Part shown: positions 19,801-28,404 of the stretch, in pieces
Position numbering within the stretch: the stretch's first letter is position 1
How the letters are laid out: each line of letters starts with the position of its first letter
From: Flavobacterium gawalongense
GTDB taxonomy: Bacteria; Bacteroidota; Bacteroidia; Flavobacteriales; Flavobacteriaceae
DNA length: 61,630 bases
Direction of reading: 5' to 3'
NCBI RefSeq assembly: GCF_007097265.1
Contig: NZ_VJZP01000026.1
Coordinates: 1 to 61,630, forward strand
Notes under the pieces: generated by a model
The model's input: the letters and a program-made list of their open reading frames with translations, nothing else
Told to the model about the DNA's origin: nothing
The model's database searches: none
Translations under genes and position numbers: made by a program

Positions 19801-19887
19801 ACCTTTAACAGTTTGAGCGTACATTACACTCCCTGACAATATTGTCCATAATAAGACCATATTATAAATGACATTTTTTCTCATCAT
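16822..19887 (-). CDS. SusC-family TonB-dependent outer-membrane transporter, first copy
   Basis: A 1021-residue SusC/RagA protein: signal peptide to YAQ, carboxypeptidase-like regulatory domain, canonical TonB-box region (QKLEEVVVVGYTSQKK), plug (about 110-240) and barrel ending FIFGVRVKL. It forms the TonB-driven import channel with the SusD encoded directly downstream. It is about 3 kb of direct repeat with the copy at 12088-15162. The start used is the first of two tandem ATGs (ATGATG), which overlap the stop of the short upstream frame. The promoter must lie between the terminator at 20013-20052 and the gene. It is presumably activated by the neighbouring hybrid regulator. Confidence 0.95.
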   Translation of the reverse strand: MMRKNVIYNMVLLWTILSGSVMYAQTVKGVVSDSSGPLPQVNVAVKGTAVNTATDFDGNYTINNVDSNAVLVFSYIGFLTKEIPVKGNTVINVVLVEDSQKLEEVVVVGYTSQKKASITGAVSTVDLGDLSKTRVADVAQALQGQVAGVFVAANTGAPGDGIKLRIRGEGTLGKNDVLYVIDGVPTRDISFLNQSDIKSMSVLKDAAAGAIYGSRAASGVVLITTKSGLKGRSSFDVDMYSGIHFATNLPKMLNTDQYLTVKDQAWHNTAGNAASAISPYTADRNRTDLADTDWQDELFTTGISKNFQASASGGSENVQYLISGGYFGHDGIVVEDNDKFERFNFRSNVNADISDRFKVGTNLQISYAKQDKLSSSGDVPGVIRHALIRPPVLGVYKDVSDPTYTESNPYTDLPFYTGPNDGWSKIYEYTSNPIAIVHFTDDKRNTFQTFGNLYGEYALLRDKSLKFKSNLGVDIKFSHNKNFASNFGDANINDTSNQYYGLGRNNRPNGLDENRGQEMTFTFTNTLNYVKTFKELHSVNALLGMENINSKAAAIGGSRQNFDNTTDPFRYLDYGSTTNAYSSGSASNWSLLSYFASGTYGYDNKYFASATMRADASSRFGPNNKWGYFPSVSAGWVVSQESFMKKSDWISNLKLRASWGEAGNQELPNNAYETLVSSTGGVVNVVRYGNPDLKWETTTQTNFGVDLGILNNKLTFTADYFTKTTDDILLTVGLPAVSVGVIERTFVNAGEVNNKGLEFGVNFQNNDHEFKYGINANIATLTNKVNKLHEFVKNISDDYTHTKTEVGQAISSYYGYQFDGIYQNTGEVSSHLFSNTNGTQPGDIKFKDINSDGQINADDRTFIGNPIPKVTYGVNFNASYKNFDISFLLQGVEGVDRYNDLKQILNYDSRPFNSTTAVLDSWNGEGTSNTTPRLTFNNNGGGNVSSVFVEDASYLRLKNLEIGYTFNKSVLGIKDMRLYASGQNLFTITDYTGLDPESTSLIDKGTYPQSKSFIFGVRVKL

Positions 19888-19931
19888 GAGGAAGTGTTAA
19901 ATTGGTTAATAAATGGAGTGATTTTTTTCAT
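19884..19931 (-). CDS. Short upstream reading frame (15 codons) overlapping susC copy 1
   Basis: MKKITPFINQFNTSS, stop TGA overlapping the ATGATG start of susC. The same frame and overlap exist at the second susC (15159-15206). No Shine-Dalgarno is visible, which is normal in Bacteroidota. Its reality as a translated peptide is unproven. Confidence 0.35.
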   Translation of the reverse strand: MKKITPFINQFNTSS

Positions 19932-20012
19932 GTTAATAAAAATTAGGTTAATTAAATGCATTAATGGTTTTTTTTGACTTAAAAATCAGTTCATAAAAGT
20001 AATTCCAGAGCA

Positions 20013-20052
20013 TAAAAAAAGGTGTACACTATTTCATCAAAAGTGTACACCT
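20013..20052 (-). terminator. Terminator of the hybrid regulator gene
   Basis: A perfect 11-bp stem (AGGTGTACACT at 20020-20030 with its complement at 20042-20052) is followed on the minus strand by seven T. It lies about 40 bases after the stop of the hybrid two-component gene and separates it from the susC operon, so susC has its own promoter. Confidence 0.85.
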
Positions 20053-20090
20053 GGATTAAAGATGCTGATTTTCAGATTCTTAAAAAATAC

Positions 20091-23000
20091 TTAGCCTTTA
20101 GCTTTATACTTAAGCTGATAATTTTTAGGAGTGGTATTGTATATTTTTTTAAACTCACGGTAAAAATAAGAACGGTTATTAAAACCGGATTGATAACATA
20201 CCTCAGAAACCGTCAATACATTCTTACGCAAAAGTTCAGCCGCATATTTTAATCGTATTGTTCGAATTAAATCACCCGGAGTAAAACCGAAAATTTGTTT
20301 GATTTTTCGATACAACTGCGAGTTGCTGATGCCCAATTCTTTTTCGATGAATAAGCTCTGAAGATTTTCATTATCGATATTTTTACGGATCAGTTCAATT
20401 ACCTTTTTTACAAAATCTTTTTCCTCATTATTTATGGGAAGTGTCGATAGATTTTCGACCAGCGTATCTTGGGTAAAATGTTTTACTATTAACTCTTTTT
20501 CTTCCAGCAATTTTTGTATCCTTACTAATAAGTGATCGGGATAAAAAGGTTTCGGGATATAGGAATTAGCACCACTTTCCAAACCTTCAATTCTATGGAT
20601 AACCGAATCTTTTGCGGTAAGCATAATAAATGGAATATGACAGGTTTTAATGTCCGTTTTGATTTTTTTACAAAGGTCTACCCCATCCATCAAAGGCATC
20701 ATGACATCGCTAATGATAATATCAGGGATTTCTTTTTCAAGGATTCCTAAAGCTTCTACACCATTAAAAGCTGTAATAATTTTATATTTTTCATTTAATA
20801 AATCATTCAGGAATAAATGAATTTCTTTCTCATCTTCGACTATTAAGACTGTTTTCCGGCTGTCTTCCAACACTTCAAGTGATGAAATTTTATTTGGAGT
20901 ATCATCAGACTTGCCCGGAATTTCTTCAAGGATATTTTTAAGATGATGAGAAATCAAAACCGGGCTCACTTCTACATCCAATTCTTTTTCAGTAAACGCC
21001 TCTTTGCTGCAAGGCACCAGAATAGTAAAGGTGGTCTCTTCATTAGGAATGCTTGAAACCAGAATTTCTCCTCGCAACACGGTAACCAGTTTTTTAATAT
21101 AAGCCAGCCCGATACCCGTTCTAAACATATCGTTTTCCGTTACTGCATTGGTATCCGAAAGAAAAAAGCGATCAAATAAGGAATCTAATTTTTCTTTTGG
21201 AATTCCTTTTCCTGTGTTTACAATGGTTATGTTTAATCTTTTTGGATCCTCATCCTGAATGTGAAATTTGAGATCAATTTTTCCATTTTCAGGAGTATAT
21301 TTAAAAGCATTTGACATCAGGTTGAATAGTATTTTCTCGATTTTATCCTTGTCAAACCATCCCGGCAATGTTGATGGAATGTCAAGATTATAATCGATAT
21401 TTTTATCTAATGCCCATTCGTCAAACAATTCGGCAATTTGTTCGACCAGGTTTACAAGATCAAATTCCCTTGCCGTTACTTCTAAATAATCATATTCTGC
21501 TTTTCTGAATTCCAATAATTGCTGCGTTAGAAACAATAATCTTGAAGAATTACGCTGGATCATCTGTATGAACTTCTGATTTCTTTCGCTGAGATTTGCT
21601 GTTTCAGATAGTTTTTGAACAGGCCCGACAATCAAAGTTAAAGGAGTCTGAAACTCATGGGCAACATTCGTAAAAAATGTAAGTCGGTTTTCGTGAAGTT
21701 CTTCTTCTCTTTTTCGGAAAAGTATATTTTGGCTCAAGGATTGACGTTTCTTGTAATAACTGAGTACAAACAATATAAAAAGTGCAACCAATACGGAATA
21801 GATTACAATAGCAAGATTAGACTGCCAAAACACCGGTTTAATCCGGATATCAATTGCATGAACGGGTTTGCTCCAAACACCATCACTGTTGGACCATTTT
21901 ATCCACAAGGAATAGTTTCCCTTAGGAACATTGGTGAAGGAAATAATTCTTCGGTTGTTAATGAAATTCCAATTGGTATCAAAATTCATCAATTGATACG
22001 CATATTGACATTTTTCATTATTGATATAAGTCAAAGCTGCCAATTCGATGTCAAAAAAGTTTTGATTGTGTTTTAAAACAATCGAAGGATGCGTAACAGC
22101 ATTAGGCGCTATCACCAATCCCTGATAATAAGGAATCGCTTGATTTTGCCCGCTGATTTTATTAATAAGAATAGCTGGAATAATGGACGATTCTTTTATT
22201 TTTTGAGGTAAAAAATAATTAAATCCTTTTATTCCCCCCATAAAAATATAATCTGATTTTGAATCTTGGTAAAAAGCCCCATCGGCAAATTCATTATTTT
22301 GGAGGCCTTCATTTTTTGTATAATTAATAAACTTTGATCCATTAAGGATAAAATTGGATAACCCGAAATTCGTGCTTAACCAAAGATTGGATTTTTTATC
22401 CGAAACAATTCCATGAATGGTATTATTAGGAAGTCCTTGTTTAACCGTGAAACTTTTAAAAACTGCCTTCCCATCACTTTTTAAATCTTCTAACAAATTC
22501 AACCCAAAGCTAGTCCCTATCCAAAGTCTGTTTTTGGCATCGGTCTGCAGGCATAATATATCATTATTGGAAAGGCTTTTCGGATCGTTTAGTATATTTT
22601 TATACGTTTGAAATTGGCCCGATTCTTTGTCAAAAAGATTCAAACCTCCTAGTCGGGTTCCAATCCAAAGCTGATTTTGATTCTTCGGAATTATTGAAAA
22701 AATAATATTACTGCTTAATGCTTTTTCGCTATTATTAGCTGCAAGGTATTTTTTGAATTCGGTTACTTTTAATTTTTCGCCTGAACGCTCAATTTTACAA
22801 CGAACCATTCCATAGCCATTCGTTCCAAGCCAAATAAATCCTTTTTCATCCTGATAAATAGTGTACGTTGACTTAAAATAACCACATTGTTCATTCCCTA
22901 AAATTTCCGACCAATTAATAAGTCTTGATTTTTTTAAGTCAAAAACAGTAATGCCACCTCCATCAGTACCTATAAAAATTAAATCGTCCTTCCCTTTGCA

Positions 23001-24383
23001 TAAAGCAAATACAGCATTATTAATGGCGCTGTTACTTTCATTGAAGTTTTGGTATTGTAACGGTTTTTCAGTATTCAGATAAAAATCAGAAGGAAAGCGG
23101 AATAATCCTTTTCCTTTTGTCCCAACCCAAAAAGAATTTCCCTCTACTTTCAGAAATGCCCTAACAATACCTCCATCCAGTTCCGGAATTTGTGCTTTAG
23201 AAATAAGATTGAATGCCTTTTTAAGCGGATACATTTTAAAGATTCCGTCTCCATCGGTTCCTGTCCAAAGTACATTTTCACTTCCTTGAATTAAGGTTGT
23301 AATCTTTTGATTCTTCAGGTATTTCAACCATGATTTGTTAGCAATATTACCATTGCTGTCTATAATGAAATAGCCTGATTTACTGGAAATCACAAGCCCT
23401 TCCGGAACATGTCCAATACTATTTTCAATATTTTTTTCAGAAAGAATCTGATTTTTTTTATCCAACAAAGAATGTAGAACAGCATTTCCTTTTGTTGAGA
23501 TAATACAAACTTTCTGATTTGAAACTATTCCAAACGTTTTAACATTGTTTGAAATCAATCTTACTTTTGAAACTGATTTCTTGTTGTTTTTAGTTTCAAG
23601 TGACAAAGTATAAAGTTCATTATTCTCAAACAAAACGAGTAATTCACCCGTTGGCGAGAACTCCATTTTTATGACCGCTTTTGTGGAAAGATTTTTGGTT
23701 CTTAACAACTGAAATTCAGTTCCGTCAAAGTAACCTATACCCCAATCTTTTACGGCACAAAATACGTTCTTTGAAGCATCAAGTGCCATATTAAATTCTG
23801 ATTCTGATAATGGTGGCTTATTCTTTCTGGTAAAATAATAACGCTGAAACGTATCCGTTTTTTTATCATACCGATTAATTCCATGCATAGTTAATATCCA
23901 AATTCGACCCGCATTATCTTCGTCTATTTTAAGGATTACCTGATTACTCAGACTGTTTTCATTGTCTAATTCGGGTCTGAAAATTTTGAAATTATTTCCG
24001 TCATATCGATTTAGTCCATCCCAAGTCCCTATCCAAAGTAAATTTTCGGAATCCTGAAAAATAGCATTAACAGAACTATTTGAAAGTCCTTTAGTATTAT
24101 CTAATTGTTCTGAAGAGTATTTTAAATCTAAAGTCCTGGATGAATCTAAAAGTGATTTAAGATTCTCATTTTTAACTTCAGGCATCGCAGCTCCTTGAAG
24201 ACTATGAGTAATTGTCTTGTCTGCCGATTTTTCTTTATTGTTACAAGCAACAAGTCCTATAAAAATAAAGCTGATGAATAAAGTTTTAAATTTCAATGTA
24301 AAAAGTGTTTTCTGGATTTTTATTTTGGCTTTTCTGAAATGAATAATATTCATTATAAATACTATTGCATATATTATTTTCAT
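20091..24383 (-). CDS. Hybrid two-component system sensor/regulator (HTCS) of the polysaccharide locus
   Basis: A 1430-residue single-protein signalling system. After an N-terminal export signal come many two-component propeller blades (motifs such as LWIGTWDGLNRYD, WLGTNGYGMV and LWIGTSFGLNLL, about 90-740), a Y_Y_Y domain (about 770-840), a membrane segment (LAIVIYSVLVALFILFVLSYY), a HisKA domain with phospho-acceptor His909 (VAHEFQTPLTL), a HATPase domain (LMSNAFKYTPENG), a receiver with Asp1226 (IIISDVMMPLMDG) and a C-terminal AraC helix-turn-helix (about 1330-1425). The periplasmic propeller senses an oligosaccharide and the AraC domain activates the adjacent susCD genes. Oddly, the N-terminus reads FIFIGLVACNNKE, a lipobox with Cys47 that would anchor or mark it as a lipoprotein. 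Confidence 0.95.
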   Translation of the reverse strand: MKIIYAIVFIMNIIHFRKAKIKIQKTLFTLKFKTLFISFIFIGLVACNNKEKSADKTITHSLQGAAMPEVKNENLKSLLDSSRTLDLKYSSEQLDNTKGLSNSSVNAIFQDSENLLWIGTWDGLNRYDGNNFKIFRPELDNENSLSNQVILKIDEDNAGRIWILTMHGINRYDKKTDTFQRYYFTRKNKPPLSESEFNMALDASKNVFCAVKDWGIGYFDGTEFQLLRTKNLSTKAVIKMEFSPTGELLVLFENNELYTLSLETKNNKKSVSKVRLISNNVKTFGIVSNQKVCIISTKGNAVLHSLLDKKNQILSEKNIENSIGHVPEGLVISSKSGYFIIDSNGNIANKSWLKYLKNQKITTLIQGSENVLWTGTDGDGIFKMYPLKKAFNLISKAQIPELDGGIVRAFLKVEGNSFWVGTKGKGLFRFPSDFYLNTEKPLQYQNFNESNSAINNAVFALCKGKDDLIFIGTDGGGITVFDLKKSRLINWSEILGNEQCGYFKSTYTIYQDEKGFIWLGTNGYGMVRCKIERSGEKLKVTEFKKYLAANNSEKALSSNIIFSIIPKNQNQLWIGTRLGGLNLFDKESGQFQTYKNILNDPKSLSNNDILCLQTDAKNRLWIGTSFGLNLLEDLKSDGKAVFKSFTVKQGLPNNTIHGIVSDKKSNLWLSTNFGLSNFILNGSKFINYTKNEGLQNNEFADGAFYQDSKSDYIFMGGIKGFNYFLPQKIKESSIIPAILINKISGQNQAIPYYQGLVIAPNAVTHPSIVLKHNQNFFDIELAALTYINNEKCQYAYQLMNFDTNWNFINNRRIISFTNVPKGNYSLWIKWSNSDGVWSKPVHAIDIRIKPVFWQSNLAIVIYSVLVALFILFVLSYYKKRQSLSQNILFRKREEELHENRLTFFTNVAHEFQTPLTLIVGPVQKLSETANLSERNQKFIQMIQRNSSRLLFLTQQLLEFRKAEYDYLEVTAREFDLVNLVEQIAELFDEWALDKNIDYNLDIPSTLPGWFDKDKIEKILFNLMSNAFKYTPENGKIDLKFHIQDEDPKRLNITIVNTGKGIPKEKLDSLFDRFFLSDTNAVTENDMFRTGIGLAYIKKLVTVLRGEILVSSIPNEETTFTILVPCSKEAFTEKELDVEVSPVLISHHLKNILEEIPGKSDDTPNKISSLEVLEDSRKTVLIVEDEKEIHLFLNDLLNEKYKIITAFNGVEALGILEKEIPDIIISDVMMPLMDGVDLCKKIKTDIKTCHIPFIMLTAKDSVIHRIEGLESGANSYIPKPFYPDHLLVRIQKLLEEKELIVKHFTQDTLVENLSTLPINNEEKDFVKKVIELIRKNIDNENLQSLFIEKELGISNSQLYRKIKQIFGFTPGDLIRTIRLKYAAELLRKNVLTVSEVCYQSGFNNRSYFYREFKKIYNTTPKNYQLKYKAKG

Positions 24384-24660
24384 TTTGTTGTTACAGCAGG
24401 CATGAAGTTAATATCCCAGTCATTTTAAGGGTACATAACTTATACCAGAAAATAAAATTTAACGAAATCGATATAATTATTAAGTTTTCAAATGTACAAA
24501 AAAAAGTTATCCGTAGAATACCATTAAAGAGCATGTGTTTTATGTAAGAATAGAATGTTTTAGCTAAAAATTGTTTTTTTAAAAAAATTATATTTAAAAT
24601 ATAACACTGAATATCAAAGCAATAACATAACCAAAATCTTATATCAAAGTTAAAATTTCT
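24384..24660. other. Divergent intergenic region upstream of the HTCS gene
   Basis: This AT-rich stretch holds no credible gene. On the minus strand a TAnnTTTG match (TACATTTG, 24489-24496) lies about 105 bases before the HTCS start and is a candidate -7 box. Confidence 0.4.
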
Positions 24661-24668
24661 TAAATTTG
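24661..24668 (+). promoter_or_regulatory. -7 promoter box of the RMD1-family gene
   Basis: TAAATTTG fits the Bacteroidota -7 consensus TAnnTTTG and lies 16 bases before the ATG at 24685, implying a very short leader. Confidence 0.5.
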
Positions 24669-24684
24669 TATAAAATAGTTTGTT

Positions 24685-25467
24685 ATGGAAATTCGAATCG
24701 AAGCTGTTCAAATTGCCGAATCTTTCAATATCAAAAAATTTCGTGGGGATTTTCGTGCCGAAGTCCATTCGGGTTCCACTTCTGAAGTTTTTTATGCATT
24801 GGAGGAAAGCGAACGTTATTTGTATGTTTTTGATTATGGCGTGGTGGTCTTTGCCAATTATGATGCTGTAGCCAAAAGTGAATTCGTGGGCTTTATAAAA
24901 AATTACGCTACTACTCTGGTGGACTTGGATTTGTCTGAACAGTACCGCATTGAATCCGATGAAAAACTACAAAAGGTCATCGTAAAAAACAATTATGTCA
25001 CCGTTCCCCAAATAGACTCTTCTTTCCTGCGAATCGTAATGCTTAACATAGGACAATCTGTTGCACTGGAATATTACGAAGTATTGACGGATGAACTCAT
25101 TACGTCTTCAAAACACTATATACTGGAATTGGAACAACGCGGAAAACTCAGTATCTCCAAAACTAATTTGCTTAAATATATTGGCAAAGTTTTGAACGTC
25201 AAAAACAGTATTGTAGATAATTTATATATTCTTGATGACCCCAATCTGGTTTGGGATAATGAAGAACTCAACCTGCTCAACCGCCACCTCAAAGCTAATT
25301 TTGATATCAATACCCGTTTTAAAGATCTTGATTACCGTCTCCAAATTGTAGAAAACAATCTTACGCTGTTTACGGATGTACTGAACGTGAGGGAAAGTTC
25401 CCGTTTAGAATGGGTTGTCATCATATTAATTGCTCTCGAGATTGTAATTGCCTTGTTTTTTCATTGA
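24685..25467 (+). CDS. RMD1/DUF155 family protein
   Basis: A 260-residue protein matching the RMD1 (YagE, DUF155) family. Visible features are the N-terminal VFYALEESERYLYVFDYGVVVFANYD segment, the central DSSFLRIVMLNIGQSVALEYYE stretch and a C-terminal membrane anchor (LEWVVIILIALEIVIALFFH, about 238-257). Eukaryotic members act at mitochondrial membranes in meiosis or mitoribosome anchoring; bacterial function is unknown. It appears to be a single-gene unit transcribed away from the HTCS gene. Confidence 0.75.
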   Translation: MEIRIEAVQIAESFNIKKFRGDFRAEVHSGSTSEVFYALEESERYLYVFDYGVVVFANYDAVAKSEFVGFIKNYATTLVDLDLSEQYRIESDEKLQKVIVKNNYVTVPQIDSSFLRIVMLNIGQSVALEYYEVLTDELITSSKHYILELEQRGKLSISKTNLLKYIGKVLNVKNSIVDNLYILDDPNLVWDNEELNLLNRHLKANFDINTRFKDLDYRLQIVENNLTLFTDVLNVRESSRLEWVVIILIALEIVIALFFH

Positions 25468-25705
25468 AAATCTATAAAATTCACCCACCTGTGAAGTCTC
25501 CTAAATCAGATTTACTCTAACTACATCCGTAAACAGCGTGAAAATATTTCTTTGTCTCTTACTATCCTAGACAAACTTATTTTTTGCTATTTTTGTTTTT
25601 ACAAGGATTTTTTTTAGAAAAATAAAGTAAATTGTATTTTTATATTTTGAATCTGTATAAGACCATTAAAGACACGAGCCAAAAGCGTCCATTAAAATAC
25701 TATAA

Positions 25706-26416
25706 ATGAAAACCTATTACATTCATAACGGAAGTGAAAACAGCGGCCCATTTGTTCTGGAAGAATTAAAAGCTAAAAAAATTACAAAAACAACTTTGGT
25801 ATGGTTCGAAGGTATGGACGAATGGAAATATGCCGGTGATATAGACGAATTAAAAAGCATTTTGTTAGTAATACCACCGCCTCTAAAGAATATTCCCCCT
25901 TTACCAACAGCGGAGAAAAAAATAGCCAGTCAAACTATTTTGGGCTTAGATAAAAACATCTTTTTTTTAGCTTCTGGGATTTTAGTTTTAATTATAGGAA
26001 CACTAATTTTCAATACTTATCAAGAAAACAGAAGTATGGAATTAGAGCAAAAAAATCACCAAACCGAATTTCGCAATCAACAAATTGAACTACGGCAAAA
26101 AGAAATTGACGAGCAAAAAATACAAATTGCCATCAAAGAAAAAATAGAATCCGAAAGGCTTACAAAAGAAAAAAAAGACTCCATAAATAATAGACTTTTA
26201 GAAATCAAGAAAATACTCGTTTCCAACAAGACCAATTTAGAAGAAAATAAAATTAAATTAGCTGACGCTAAAGAGTTTAAATTATTAAGGTCTACAGACG
26301 AAAGAGATGAGGATATTAGCCTGATTGAAAATGATATCAACCATTGGCAAAATGAAATTAAAAAACTAGAAAACGAAATGTATCGATTGTATTTAAAACT
26401 ACAAACCGTTCATTAA
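25706..26416 (+). CDS. GYF_2 (DUF4339) domain membrane protein with coiled coil
   Basis: A 236-residue protein. Residues 1-55 form a GYF_2 domain (YYIHNGSENSGPFVLEELKAKKI...TLVWFEGMDEWKYAGDI). A membrane helix (IFFLASGILVLIIGTLIF, about 85-104) follows, and the rest to the C-terminus is a long charged coiled coil rich in Gln, Lys and Glu. GYF_2 domains are thought to bind proline-containing peptides. The function is not known. The gene runs convergently into the LigD-type gene, with three bases between their stops. Confidence 0.75.
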   Translation: MKTYYIHNGSENSGPFVLEELKAKKITKTTLVWFEGMDEWKYAGDIDELKSILLVIPPPLKNIPPLPTAEKKIASQTILGLDKNIFFLASGILVLIIGTLIFNTYQENRSMELEQKNHQTEFRNQQIELRQKEIDEQKIQIAIKEKIESERLTKEKKDSINNRLLEIKKILVSNKTNLEENKIKLADAKEFKLLRSTDERDEDISLIENDINHWQNEIKKLENEMYRLYLKLQTVH

Positions 26417-26418
26417 AA

Positions 26419-26991
26419 TTATTTTTCTAAACTTTCTAAAGTCACATTAGAAATTACCGATTTGTCTTGTTGCAAAACATCATCATCACTCGCGTATTGA
26501 TCTTTTTTCTTTATCAAAAGCCAAGCATTTTTCTGTTTGATTTTAAGTTTCACCAATGCGAATTCGCCTTTGAGTTTTTTTCCATTTAAAATAAAACCAA
26601 GATGTCCTTCTTGTAAATCGGATTTTAATTTATTCTCGATATCTTCTACATCATCTGTATCAGCTAAGGCATAGGTTCCATTATCCCAAACGATAACATT
26701 CCCTGCACCATAATTTCCTTCGGGAATAGTACCTTCAAAATCTTTGTAATCGTAAGGATGATCTTCTACCATGATCGCCAGTCTTTTATCTGCCGGATTC
26801 ATCGATGGTCCTTTGGGTATGGCCCAACTTTTTAATACTCCGTCCAATTCCAATCGAAAATCATAATGTAAATGGGATGCGGCATGTTTTTGCACTACGA
26901 AAATCAATTCGGTTGATGATTTTTTAATTTCACCTTCGGGCTCGGCGGTGGAATTAAAATTACGCTTTTGATTGTATTTATTCAAAGACAT
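26419..26991 (-). CDS. Stand-alone LigD-type 3'-phosphoesterase
   Basis: A 190-residue protein equal to the phosphoesterase domain of bacterial DNA ligase D. Signatures are FVVQKHAASHLHYDFRLELDGVLKSWAIPKGPS (about 30-62) with the metal-binding histidines and Asp, MVEDHPYDYKDFEGTIPEGNYGAG (about 75-98), and GEFALVKLK...WLLIKKKD at the end. In LigD it trims 3'-ribonucleotides and 3'-phosphates at breaks during non-homologous end joining. Here no polymerase or ligase domain and no Ku gene is present in the window, so it may work alone in end cleaning. Confidence 0.88.
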   Translation of the reverse strand: MSLNKYNQKRNFNSTAEPEGEIKKSSTELIFVVQKHAASHLHYDFRLELDGVLKSWAIPKGPSMNPADKRLAIMVEDHPYDYKDFEGTIPEGNYGAGNVIVWDNGTYALADTDDVEDIENKLKSDLQEGHLGFILNGKKLKGEFALVKLKIKQKNAWLLIKKKDQYASDDDVLQQDKSVISNVTLESLEK

Positions 26992-27286
26992 AGTAAATTA
27001 GGATTAGCGTTGAAATTAATATAAAAGTTACGATTTTAAATTTGTTTCCAGCCTATAAATCTGATTTAATAGCTTTTAAGTCCGCTTCGTAACACAACTA
27101 CATAAGAAAATCCTCAAATTAAATTTAACGGTCATCAAGCTATACATTGATACTGTTAGAGACAGATGAAGCCTTGTTATGCATCCAATTTAATAGTTAA
27201 TTAAAGGCTAAATATCCTCCTAACAATTAAAAACAGGCTGAAATTTCAATAGATTTACAATCTCGAATTGATTCCTATTTATACCC

Positions 27287-28357
27287 ATGTCAAAAGAAAA
27301 GTTACGAAAAGATAAAACCTGCCTCAACTGTAATCATGAAGTGGAACAACGTTATTGCCCTAACTGTGGACAAGAGAATACTAAAACTAGTAAATCCTTT
27401 CATCACCTGTTTATTCATTTCTTTGAAGACTTAACTCATTATGATAATGCATTCTGGAGGACTATTTTTTATTTGTTTTTCAAACCCGCTGCTTTAACAA
27501 AAGCCTATATATCAGGAAAGCGATTGTTTTTTTTGCCACCTATACGACTCTATATTTTTATCAGTTTTATAACTTTCTTATTGATATCAATATTCCCCAA
27601 TGAAACTGTTAAAATAAAGGATATCCCTAAAGTAAAAATAGGGAACGAGGTTATTGTCCCTACAATAGATTCATTACATATTGAAGAGAAAAGCGTAGAC
27701 GGCTTAACAAAAGTGGGGATATTATCCAAAAAAAATAACGACACAATAAAAAAAATCTTACAGCAAACAGAAGAAATTGATAAAAAAGAGGTTGCCGATT
27801 TTGGATATAAATCCATTAACGAATTAGACTCAATACAAAAAAATGGTACCGAAAAAGTAAAAGTTAGTTCAACCGAATATTGGTTCCTTAAAAAGTGGCT
27901 TTCCGTAAAAGAAGAGAATACAAATGAAGAAATTATTGAAAAGTTCAGTGAATCTTTTACCAATAATCTATCAAAGGTATTATTTATGTATATGCCGGTT
28001 TTTGCCTTTATTTTATGGCTTTTTCATGATAAAAAAAGATGGCTCTATTTTGATAATGGTATTTTTACCCTACACTATTTTTCTTTCTTGCTTTTACTGA
28101 TTTTAACTCTATTTTTTATAGACAAACTTTTCCCTGTATTTGGTAGCAACCCGGTTTTGGGTTGGATACATTTTGGTATAAAATCAATTGGTATTTTTTG
28201 GATGATTTATTATTTTTTCCCGGCACACCGCCGCTTTTATGGCGAAAATTTTATGCTCTCTTTTTTTAAAAGCAGTGCAATAATTATTATTAATCTAGTA
28301 ATTATCACTATGTTGATAATTCTATTTGCATTATATACTTACATAAATATTCATTAA
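27287..28357 (+). CDS. DUF3667 zinc-ribbon membrane protein
   Basis: A 356-residue protein. A four-cysteine zinc ribbon opens it (CLNCNHEVEQRYCPNCGQ, Cys13, 16, 25 and 28). The DUF3667 core follows (HLFIHFFEDLTHYDNAFWRTIFYLFFKPAALTKAYISGKR), with a first membrane helix near 80-105, a charged loop (about 110-230) and four more helices to the C-terminus. The family is common in Bacteroidota and its role is unknown. The gene stands alone; the 295 bases upstream (26992-27286) contain no other gene. Confidence 0.8.
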   Translation: MSKEKLRKDKTCLNCNHEVEQRYCPNCGQENTKTSKSFHHLFIHFFEDLTHYDNAFWRTIFYLFFKPAALTKAYISGKRLFFLPPIRLYIFISFITFLLISIFPNETVKIKDIPKVKIGNEVIVPTIDSLHIEEKSVDGLTKVGILSKKNNDTIKKILQQTEEIDKKEVADFGYKSINELDSIQKNGTEKVKVSSTEYWFLKKWLSVKEENTNEEIIEKFSESFTNNLSKVLFMYMPVFAFILWLFHDKKRWLYFDNGIFTLHYFSFLLLLILTLFFIDKLFPVFGSNPVLGWIHFGIKSIGIFWMIYYFFPAHRRFYGENFMLSFFKSSAIIIINLVIITMLIILFALYTYINIH

Positions 28358-28404
28358 AGAATAACTAGAATATATAGTAATCTCATATTAATAAAGGGTT
28401 TATT

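Noticed and set aside
24391..24768. 125-codon minus-strand frame between the HTCS and RMD1 genes
   Set aside because: It overlaps the start and promoter of the RMD1-family gene, is dominated by Phe/Ile/Leu from AT-rich DNA and resembles no family; treated as a chance frame.
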